A model generated the notes under the pieces. The model was not told the DNA's origin, ran no database searches, and worked only from the letters and a program-made list of their open reading frames with translations. The translations under genes and the position numbers were made by a program. A stretch of 64,000 bases of DNA, taken from the NCBI GenBank assembly GCA_964036295.1, contig OZ038466.1:19892597-19956596 (forward strand), given 5' to 3'. This DNA comes from Plumapathes pennacea (Eukaryota; Cnidaria; Anthozoa; Antipatharia; Myriopathidae). Of the stretch, positions 45,789 through 57,700 are shown in pieces. Position 1 is the stretch's first letter; the number at the start of each line of letters is the position of its first letter.

Positions 45789-48700
45789 ATGTTCGTCTCC
45801 AAGATGGCGGCTCAAATGGAGGTTCGGGTTCTGCAGCTTGAGGTCGGAGAGAACCTAGAAACAAAGCTGTTTCGCCTGCAGAAAGGTATCTGACGTTTGT
45901 GTTGAATAATTTGCGAATTTCGTTCAGATAAAACTGCAGTGAATTGTACAGATTGCGAAGAAATCAAGTTTTCTACTGGAAGCTCGATGCGGAAATATAG
46001 AAACCCGGCTTCTTAATCCACGGCAGACTGTTTTTGAATACGTCAGTGCATCAAGGGGAAAAATTTGAACGTCTGTGTTGTATATGGGTGAACCTGCCAT
46101 CTACGTCATATTCCTGTAGTTTTGTTGTGATGCACGCAAATATATAATTCGATCTTTCATCTTGTGTCAATAATATATTCAGACACAACTCTAAAGTAGA
46201 GGAAACGAATGCTGACATTGCTTAATTTACAATCTTCCCTCACTACATCAGGGGAAGTTCATCAGGGGGGAGGGGGGGATGAGGATATTGAGGGGGCTCT
46301 CTTTATGGACACCTGAAGGGGAGCTCTAAAAAATCTGTTGGAAGTGAGGGGGGCTCTGAAATTCTTTTCAACTACCAAAGGAGGGAGGGTGGAGGGTGGA
46401 GGCAGCCAAAAAATTGAAATGCTACAATCATGGTCAAAATTGTTGGGATGATTTCAAGTTTATCCCCCCAGTTTGGTTTGTAGCTGCACCACAGGCCAAC
46501 ATTGGGTGGAGGGGAGGGGAAGGGACCTGAAAACAAGAAATATAAGATCCCCATAGCTTGTACGGATTTGCACATTGTGCTCCGGATGTGTGTATAGGGA
46601 GCATCCCAATGACTTTTGACCATGATTGTAGCAAGGGGGGGGGGGAGGGAGGGAGGGAGGGAGGGAGAGACACTTCTGCAAGTTTACATAATTTTACAAG
46701 TATTTTGTAACCATGCAAAGAATTGCTGTATCCCAGTGAACCTCCATGTACACCATGTGAGGTACATTTTGGGCACTGCTGGAATTAACTGAACAAGCAT
46801 ACCCAGCCAGTTTAAAAAAGAAATAAAAAAAACCCAGTCAGTGTGATCCATGCATAACATTTTACCATGATATCAAGTTTATTGCTGTCGGGAGTTGGTG
46901 GAGCAGCATATGAAAAAAGTCTATACAAACTCATCTTTATACTGTACACGCCCAGAGCTACAGTCAGTGGTAAATTCAAGTGCACTAAAAGTACAGTTAG
47001 TATAAATATTTATTCTTGTCCACCCTATCAGGTTGGGCTCTCCGCTTCTCGCTGTGTCCCGCTCTTCAGCCGCATGATGTCCGCTTGTTCTGTAACCACC
47101 CCCCACCTGGTCAAACTTTTAACAGGACAAAGTACCATGAGCTGGCGTGGAACTATGAGACTAATAAAGCATGTGATGATGGAGACAGATATGCTGCAAT
47201 CCTGATTAGATCAGCTGGAACTTTTCATTTCTACACTTCACTTCGGGATGCTGACCAAGCCACAAAGTATGTTGACTCTGGCAGAGTTTTGTGCACAATG
47301 TCTGAGAACTACAGTACTCCTGAGCTCAAAATACAAATTCCTCCAAATATTCAAAAGAATTGTGTGAGTGATACACTAATAGTCAGAAAATGTGTGCCAT
47401 CCTTATTTATACTTGTTGTTTTCTTTACATTGCAAACTGAGATCTTTCGCATGAAAACAACTTTTTTTAAATTTATACATGACATTGTGCTGTTTGAAAT
47501 TATGAAAACAAATTTTCATGTTAAAGATTTTACTTTCTTTTTAATGGTTTGAAAATCATATTTGAATGTATTACTGAAGATCTAATTTCCTTCCATATGA
47601 TAAGGGATTTCAATTGGTCATTCTTGTGAGTGCAAGTATCCTGCAGGTTAAACTACTCTGTTTGATCATCAGCTTGGCAAAAACCACATCAGGCTACTTC
47701 ACTGTTGACCCTACACTCTCAGTTAGCAAGACTGAGACACTCCCACTCGACTGCATCAGCCAACAGACAGTACTGTCCAAGTGTCTGGGCCCCTTGTCAC
47801 AGTGGTGGGACAGACTGCGAGTCAGCAAAGAATCAGGCTACAACGTGTTTCACTTCACTCCCATACAAAAGCTGGGTGACTCAAATTCCAACTACTCTCT
47901 GGAGGATCAGCTAGAGCTGAACGTTTCCTTCAATGAACCTTCTGGGAAAAAGGTCACGTTTGATGATGTGGAAAAAGTTATTGATCAGATTCGACAAGAC
48001 TGGAAGGTGAGATAATACTGCACTTAACTCTCATACTAAAGTTTTAAAACTTCAATTTTTGCATTGTGGTGTGTTAGGGGTGTCAGTGGTTCTGACTCCA
48101 AACCAAGGTTGTTCAAAGTTTGATTAAGCTAATCCAGGATTTTAACAGATTTCTTTCTCTTATGGTTTTGGCCAATGAACTGGAGAGTTTTGACCAAAAA
48201 CTAATTACATGTAGTAGGAACTTTGTTCTAGTGTAGATCAACAGAAAGGGGTGAAATCGTTTTGCAAGAGAAAATCCTTTAATTATCAGGCTTAAAAATG
48301 ACAGCAAAGTTTATACCTAAGCCAGCATTAAATCCTAATTGTGCTTTGAGCAAGACCCAGGGCATCACCCATCACGTGGAAGGAGAATATACGCAAAAAA
48401 ATTATTTGAACTTGCAAGAAAAAAAATATTCATACAAAGAAACAAAAAGAACAAGGACAGTGTACAGTAATAGCTTGTGATTTTACAATATGCTGTAGTG
48501 ATATTTATTTTCTGAATTAGGTTTTGTCAATTGTGGACTTGGTCCTAAACCACACTGCAAACAACTCTTCATGGCTGCCAGATCACCCAGAGTGTGCATA
48601 CAACCTGGAGAATTCTCCACACTTGAGACCAGCCTATTTGCTGGACAGGATGCTGTGGAATTTCTCATGTGAGGTTGCTGATAACAAGTGGAGCAGCCAG

Positions 48701-51700
48701 GGTCTGCCAGCGGAAGTGACTACTGAACATCATGTGCACATCATGGGCAATATTCTCAGGTACTGTGTAATAAATATTGGTAAAAAATTATGAAATTCAG
48801 ATCTTGCACAGTGTGAAATCTATTCAATGATCAGTTTAATCATTATAATATTCTTTGGACCCTGTTCTGTCAGTTTTCATATGAGCAAGTTATCAAATAC
48901 CAATATTCATTGATAAATATTGAAGTCGCAATCACGTACTCTCAGTAAGTGAAAGTCTTGAATCTCTTTTGAACTTCCAGAGATCAACTTTTTCCCAAAC
49001 TGAGGATGTGGGAGTTCTTTTGTGTGGATGTAGAGAAGACAGTTGAGGCGTTCAAGGATGCAGTTTTGAAGAAGGGAGCTATGAACAGTGTAGCGAATGC
49101 TCAAGGATCTGCTCTGACCTTAACACCGACCAACTACAAGAGATACTCTGCCAAGGTTGACATGCAGGAGGCCCTAAAGATGTTCAACATAGAACGGTTA
49201 GGACAAGAAAGAGTTTAGCTGCTTGTGTCAGCTGGTCAGTTACATATTCACCCCACACTCAGTCACTCATCAGTCTAGTTTATCAGTTATTCAGTCACCC
49301 ATTCATTTAGAAATTCACTCATTTACCCAGTCAGTTATTAGCCTGTAAACACATGTGTAAAGGGGCTGTGTTAGCAGGCTAGTCAGTCACCAGCCATTCA
49401 TTCAACTATTCAGCCATTCACTTAGTCAATCAATCCATTAGTCAGTCAGTTACCCATTTATCCGTTTTCCCAGTCAGAGTCAGTCACTCATTCAATCATC
49501 AGTCATTAATGAGCTGTTCATTCATTCAGTCAGTCAGTCAGTCACCCATTCATTCATTGAGGCAATCATTCAGTCAGTCAGTCAGTCAGTCAGTCAGTCA
49601 GCTAATCATGCTTATTCAGTGAGGTGGCCATTTATTCACCCAATCAGTCAGACAGTCATCCATCCGTTCAGTCAGTCAGTCAGTCAGTCAGTCAGTCAGT
49701 CAGTCAGTCACCCATTCATCCATCCAGTCAGTCAGACAGACAGCAAATCAGTCATTCTGTCAGTCAATCATTCATTTAGTCACTCATTACTGAGCCACCA
49801 TCCAGTGAGTCATCCAGCCACTCAGCCATTGATTTAGTCAGTCACTCACTATTTCAGCCACTTCGTTACTCAGTCAGTCACTCAGTATTTTCGAAGTATT
49901 ATTTTAAAAAATACTACACGACATATACGTAACCAGCGCTGTTTGTTTGCTTTTAGCCCTGAAGTAGCAGATGAGAAGGAGCGGGTACGGCTGTGCTGTG
50001 AGGCTCTAAAGAACCATCTACAAGCGTTAAACGAGTCCTTGAAACACAATGAAGTATTGGGACATCTAGAATGTGCTATCAAGAACATCCAGGGAGGAGT
50101 GAGATATGAACGAGTGGACTCGAACGGACCTAAATATGCACAGGTGTCCAGGGAGCATCCCCTGACCACACGGTAAGGCTCTTGCTTTCCTGTCTTGCAA
50201 AAGAAAAGTAGCTTTGGGTGCATCTCTTGGATCAGCTCCGAAAACGGCAGCGGAAACGCTTCGAACGTTAACCTTTAGAACTACTGTAACCCAGGATTAA
50301 CCAAATTATTTTTCTCGTGATTTTGGCCAACAAACTACAGAGTTTTGATCAAAGACCTTACCTAAGATTAGCCTGATCGTGCTTTGAACAACCGCGCCCT
50401 GATGTCAAACGTTTCATAGCGATCTCAAAGTAAATTAGCTCAAAAAATTATTTTTGCTCATTTGGATTGAGCTTGGCGCCTGACCCTGGCGTAAGGTCGC
50501 CAAAGAAATTGCGCCTTTCTAAGACGGACATTTGGTAGGAGCGTCCCTGCCGTTTCTTCGGTCATTTAGTCTAACTAAACTCTTTTTAAGACGGACACCT
50601 CTGTAAAACGGACAGTTGGAGCTGGTCCCAAGGGTGTTCATCTTAGAGAGAGTTACCTGTATTTAGCAAAAAATATAACTCTGGGCCCGGTTTTTCGAAA
50701 GTCGATTAAGCTAATCTAGGATTAACGAAATTTTCTCTCGACCTCTCTGCCAATAAACTGCTGGCTTTGTTCGAAGATGGATTAGAAAGCTTGTTCCAAT
50801 TTAAAACGTTGTCAAGAAAGTCGTTGTGGACGAAACGTTCACGTTTTCAGGCTAAAAAATGACAAGAAAGTTTAGACCTAATCCAGGATTAGCCTAATCG
50901 TGCTTTGAAAAACCGGGCCCAGTCTTCTAATGAATAGTGTACAGTGTGTAAGAGTTCTTCTTTTTGGCAGGTACTTCATCTCACCTCCAGGGTCCGCCGA
51001 CAGGACCATCAATGCAGAGGAGCAGTTGATGTTCTCAAAAGAGGGGCGGCACTGCATGGCACACCAGGGCTGGATCTGGGGAGGGGACCCACTGAAGGAC
51101 TTTGCCGCCCCCGGTTCTTTAGTGTATCTTCGTCGAGAGCTCATCGCTTGGGGAGATTCCGTCAAACTCAGATATGGCGAGAATCCCAACGATGCGCCGT
51201 TCTTGTGGAATCGCATGTTGAATTACACACAGATGTGCGCGAGGTAATAAAATGACTAATTTTTATTATTTAGTGTTATGACTCGTAGAACGTATCAGTG
51301 TTTCGTTGTTTCCCGCCAGCTGCTATTGGTGTACTTCAGCTTTCTGAAACAAGTTTGGTCGGGGAGAGGGTGAATAAGGAGATGTTTGTGACCGGAGTTG
51401 GTGTGATAAAGTTCAAGCTGTAGTTTTCCTGCAGGTTGTTCGATGGTATTCGGTTGGATAACTGTCACAGTACACCTCTTCATGTAGCGGAGGTCAGTGC
51501 CCCATGATTTCAGTTATCATTCTCTCACCAATGATATCTCATAGTAAAGAAAAGTAAAATAGAAGTAAAGAAATTTTTGCTACTTTGCCCAGCGTGCAAG
51601 AAATTTAGGAGAAACTATCAATGTTCTCACTACGTCCCTCATAGAGTTTATTTTCCAAATGTACTAATTATAAGCTCGCGAGGTGAAAGCGTCCATAGAA

Positions 51701-54700
51701 TTGTTTGTTTTGTCTGTCTGTTTATTTGTTGGTTTGTTTGTTTACAGTACGTTGTTTTGGTTTGGTTTGGTTTGTTTTTGACGGGAAAGTTTTTACATCT
51801 ACCTGGCCGGGCGTGTGATTTTTTGCTGTTCAGGATCTGCTCGTAGTAGTCACAGTAGTAGTTTTCCTTCGTCAAAACAAACATCATGGCCAAGACTGAG
51901 ACATAACTAGCGCCGGGACACACAATTATTGGGGCTGTGAGTGTTCCATCTACTTAAAGTTTGGAATCGGCCCAAAGATTCAAACAAACGGGCATTTTTA
52001 GCTTGAGTTACGTCTGTCTGAAGTGAAAACAGAAAACATCTGTCCAATTCAGTGGATGGCAGAGTAATGCATGAGGTTTACGGTCAGTTTGTTGTTCATT
52101 TTCGTTTCAGTACTTCCTAGATGCCGCGCGTCAGGTGAAGCCAGATTTGTATGTTGTGGCAGAACTGTTCACGGGTTCTGAAGCTACCGACAACATCTTT
52201 GTAAACAGGCTTGGGATCACTTCATTAATTAGAGGTGAGTCACATCACTTATAGTGACATTTTACCATTTTGTTCTTTAACCCTTCACGTTCTGAGTGCC
52301 TTTTGAAACTGAGAGAGACGTCACAACTTCTCAACACGTGGAGGAAAATTCATTGGAGTGACCCTTCAAATAACGGCTGTTGATGCGTACATTTCATGGT
52401 GCTTTTTGTTTTGTAATGCCTCTCTTTTGACAAAGTTTATCGGAACTACCAAAGTAAAGGGTTATGGACAAATTGTGGGACTTGGAAAGTTGTGAAAACC
52501 CCCCCGGGGCGGGTGGGTACTCCCTATAATTGGCTATACGAGAGGCTCCGCACGAAAGGGGTCCCCAACCTCAGGCATAAAGAAGGGTAGAGAAAAACGT
52601 TCGTTCTTTAATACCAACCCTTTAAAATCAAAAACCATAGCCGAAGCGAAAACAGTATTGACACCCTGAAGGGTCCTAAAACTCGTGCCTCGATTAAGGT
52701 CTTTGCAAAAATCGCGTTACCGAGTTGTCGCGTGCGATTTTTCTAGACATCTTTCTGTCCAAAGTTATAAAGGGGGGGGCTTTTTACAAGAAAAGGTCGC
52801 CCAGGATGGTATTTTAAAGGGTAAGGGGTTGAAAGTAAGCTAACTGAAAGTAAGCTCCCAACTCACCACAAGATGCAAATCGTTGTATCACAGAGGCGAT
52901 GTCTGCGCATGATGCTCACGAGGAAGGCCGCTTGACGTACCGCTACGGCGGCGAGCCCGTGGGCGCGTTTATGCATCCGGTACCAACCAAGCCTCTTGTG
53001 TCGAGGATCGCGCATGCGCTCTACATGGATGTAACGCACGACAATGAATGTCCCTTCAAGGTATTTCAGGATTCCTAACAAGCGCGTTCAACAATAACAG
53101 TAAGGCAGTAAATTACAGATAAAATCAATGCAATGAAACGCAATGCAACGTCATTCCTTGATAGGTGCGGTCGGTGTATGACGCAATTGCAAGTTCAGGC
53201 TTGGTAGCCATGGCCCGTTGTGCGTCCGGGAGCTCCAGGGGCTATGACGAACTGGTTCCCGAACACGTGAGTTTAGATGTTTTTCAACCCTTTCATCCCA
53301 AGATCAAGGTCCTATTTCTCAACTTTCCCTGAAAAACCTGTATGAGTACTGTTGGGAGAATCGCTATTCTGACGAGCCTCGTTTTCTTCAAACTCAAGTA
53401 TTTTTTAGAATTGTTTGTCTGATTACTCTAGGTTGCCTGGACAAATAATTAGGAAACAAATATCTATGAATAGACCAGCTGCTCATTGGTTACTTACAAA
53501 TCAAAAGAGGCCGTTGAAAGGTCGTCATCCCGTTCAGTTTGATATCCTATTGATCGATTGATTTTGCTTGAGTGAAAAATCCCATGCAATGATTAGTTTT
53601 TTCTTCGCACTTGATTGGCCAAGAGGTCTTGACATAACCCGCACTCCCCCCTCTCAGCTCTAATTGGTCATTTCTTGAACCAATCACGCCACTTTTGACG
53701 TTGTTTTGTTGTAGATCCACGTGGTAAAGGAGGACAGGCTGTACCAGTCCTGGCCTAGCGACTGCTCTAAGTTGGCAAGTGAAGCCTTTGTGCCTTGCAA
53801 CGCTGGCATCTTGTCGGCCAAGCGGGCCATCAATGAGCTCCATTACAGACTTGGTCTCGAGGGATACTCGCAGGTTTGAAATTGATCTCAGTTTTATAGA
53901 GCGATTTTCGGATGACTGTCGAAAGTAATTGTGTGATTGCTTTGGTTTTGCGTTTGCTTCGCTTTCGGATTGGTCCACACGAGTTTGTCAGCATGCTCAG
54001 CCAATCAGGAACAAAACCAAAACCAAAACCAAACACTTCTCACGCAAGCGATGGCGTGTACTCGCACTGCTGATTGGAAAATAAAACCAAACGCAAGACC
54101 AAACGCAAATTATACTTTGGCTTCCAGTTGGCTGAACTGTTTTCTCTCAGTTTCTGTGATTGGCCTGTGTGATTACTTTGGTTTTGGTTTTCGACAGTCA
54201 TCCGAAAACGGCTCTAGTTGAAAATAGAGCGGTGTTTAGATGACTGTCGAAAGTAATCGTGTGATTGCTTCGGTTTTTCGTTTGCTACACTTCTTGATTA
54301 GTTGCAATCATGGCTAATTAAGGTGAAGTAGTACGGGCAACATTTTCTTGCAACTTGTCGTGCAACAAAGTTGCGTGGCAAGTTGCGGCCTGTTGTTGCA
54401 TGTATATTACTACCTACGCACGCAACTTGTTCTGCAACAAAATTTCGTGTTGCGAGTTGCTGAAACATGTTGCAAAAAGTAGAAGCCGAGTTTACTTGTT
54501 GCAACATGTTGCCGCAGCTCGCAACACGAAATTTTGTTGCGTGCGTAGGTACTAGTAATACGTGCAACACAGGCCGCAACTTGCTATACAACTTTATTGC
54601 ACGACAAGTTGCAAGAAAATGTTGCACGTATTACTTCACCTTTAGAAACAAAAGCAAAACCTGATTGCTATCTGGTCACGCAAGCAAGCTAGTGGTAATA

Positions 54701-57700
54701 GCGTTTTCTCACGTTGCAAGACCACGCAATGTTGCGAAAAGTGGGAAGGATGTTCAACTTTTTCTGCAACTTTTTGTCTCACAATTTTTGTTGCGTTGCA
54801 ATTAGTTGCAAGAAAAATTTGGCTCGTGTGACATGGCCTTTAATACTGTGTTGCATTCCGCAGGTGTACGTAGACCAGATCCACCAAGACGTGCACGCCA
54901 TCACGCGACACTGCCCGGACAAGAGGAAGACCGTCGTCCTCGTAGCGCGCTCGGCTTTCAGCGATCCTTCCTCGGAACTCCTACCGACCTCCAGCAATCC
55001 ACAGGTGCAGATGTATGGCATTCCTGCACTCACCATTCCTGGCAAGATCGAGGAAATCATCTTCGAGGCCATTTTAATTAAGAAAGACGAAGTGACAGAG
55101 TTCGTGAGAGATCCCAACTATATCAACGGTCTGACATCGCACGAATGTCTGTTGCAAGAACACGTGGCTTTGGATAAGGCAAAGGTATGATGGCGAGAAA
55201 ACTGCACAACCCAGTGAATAAGGTTTACATGGTAGCCGTGTTGGTAGGCAGGAACAATATATGTCCAGTATATATTGAGGCCTAGTACGGAAGTTTCTTA
55301 TGAATATTATAGTTTTACTCGCATGTTCAATTTCATTCAAATTGAACTCGTTTTCATTTCATAAGAACTGTTTCGCACTAGGTCTCGTTTTGACGTGGAG
55401 GTAGCAAACATCTCGGAAGTGGCCTGTAGTTTGCGGATTCATAAATGTCTCTGGATTCATGACATTTAGGAAGACGTTTACACTACACGTGTATTCGGAT
55501 TCTACCGGTTTACACAAATGATGAATCCGCAGACAAACGCTTAGCTGAATTTTAAGGTCAAGTTGTTCATCGATTATGGTTGTCCAGCCAAGCAATTTTT
55601 CTTCCAGCGGCTTTTCTTTATTTTGTACTTCATATAGGCGGTAATTTAATGAGACATCCTCTTGTTCTCCCTGGTGTGTTTGTGCTGCAGACCTGCAGGA
55701 TAATTCCCAAGGATAACAACGCATATGAAGTGCATTTTGACTTTCTGGCTCCTGGTTGCGTCATCGCATTTGATATTACTATGGAACCGAAAGTAAAGCA
55801 AGCTCTAGGAGAACTCAGGTAAAATGAACAGCCGAGTGTGAATGTGGTGTTAACCCTTTCACTTCCAATAGTGATCCACTTCGATTTTCTCCTTCAGTTT
55901 TTCACCAGAAACATATGATACAGTAGGGAGAACTTGGCTTTTGGTATCTTGCTGAGATGAAAGCTGTCAATTCTCACTACATTACTCGTACATCTTACTC
56001 TTAAAAGGTTGGGAGAATCTGCATTTTGGGCTTGGGAGTGAAAGGCTTAATCCGTGCGCTGTAATACTTTCACTACCATGTTGCTCTGTCCAAATCAAAC
56101 CTAGTAACCTAGTGAAGCCAAGGAAAAACGCTGACTCCTTTTCACATAAGGTTACAGTAAGAACCGTATATTATTGTAATGTTTTATGCACGAATAACAA
56201 CAAAGCGGACACTAATCTTCAACTCAAACAAGGTACAGTTGTTTTCTGTTTACACATTTCAATTTTATCCCCCTATTGTACGGTGTCGTCGTAATTTGTA
56301 TTTTTGTCAAATCTTTAGCGCGCTGTTTTCTTACAGAGGCCTTGCCACAGAGATGTACGGCGTAAAGTCTGGCAGCGACGAGGCCCGTCAGAAGGTGAAG
56401 GACCTGCATCAGATCATCAGCAAGTTGTCGCTGACAGACCTCAATCGGGTGCTGTTCCGCTGCGATCAGGAAGAAAGGGACGACGGGAAGGGGGGCGGAG
56501 TTTACACTGTTCCCAACCATGGATCGCTGGTCTACTGCGGACTCCAAGGTACAGAGTCATTTGGTACGCTAAACGACACTGAACAATGCCAACAGCCCAT
56601 CACCGGAGCGTACGTCTGCGCCGGCTGTATCCTCGATTCAATCAAAAACCAGATTAAGCTATTTTATACAAAGATAGGATGCACAAAGCGACCCTTTTAC
56701 TCCTGAACTCAGAATACAAATTCTCCTAACTATTCAAGACGAAAACGTATGAGTGATATTGTGAGAATTGAAAGGCCAATCCGCTTTCGTCTGAGTGAAC
56801 TATCAAGTGGCAGATTATCCATGAGAGCTGAAGGGCAAAATTGACGTTGGTCACTCTCACTCATGAAAGGATTAACAGGCTAGATGTAATTTACTTGAAT
56901 ACTTCTAACATCAACCTTACTTACCCAGGTTTCATATCTGTGTTGGAGGGCGTTCGTCAATTTGACGACCTGTCCCACCCCTTGTGTGGAAACCTGAGGG
57001 ACGGCAACTGGATGATGGACTACACTGTACAGCGGTTGCTGCCCTTTGACGGCGTCAAAAAGGTAGGGCTGGGCACTAGAAAAGTACTACCTTCAAGCAT
57101 TTGAAAACATTGATTTGGAGCGATGTCCAACTGTTTTTCCCTTTCAGCTGGGTGTTTGGTTGGACAAAGCTTTTAGTTTGGTGAAAGAATGTCCGCGTTA
57201 TCTCGTGCCGTGCTATTTTGACGCCATCATCACCCCGCTTTATCTGAAACTCATCCATCGAGTATGGAGCCGTATGTCTCGGTACGTTGTATTTATTAAA
57301 AATCAAACCAGCCCAAGGGGAAATTAACAGTAATGATACTTGAGTTAAAGAAAATCTACAATCTGAAATTGATCAAATCTCCTGCCTTGCAAAGAAAAAC
57401 AATAAACTCCCACTGAAAGAGTATAATTTAAGTTGTTCACTCCTCCCTTGACAGAAATACATCGGTATGACCATTATAATTGACAGCTTGTTTAGTTGGA
57501 AGCTAATAAGCCATTTCTGATTTGTCTGCTGCCTCTGTTTCAAAACGAGGCCCAGTGCCAACCTTTCATGAACATTCGTTTACTTGCATGTTCATATCAA
57601 TTCTCACTTCATCACTCGTACATTTTCTTTGTGAATAGTTAGAAGATTTTATAACATGCGCTCAGGAGTGAACACCTGAGCAAGCATTGTACTTAGGAAG

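Noticed and set aside
49619-49837. Ser-Gln-Ser-Val repeat frame
   Set aside because: Translation of the (CAGT)n repeat in AGL intron 5.
53547-53978. 143-codon minus-strand frame over AGL exon 12 and a MITE
   Set aside because: Antisense shadow of a well-supported exon plus part of a family A element; the similar frame at 10761-11045 comes from another copy.
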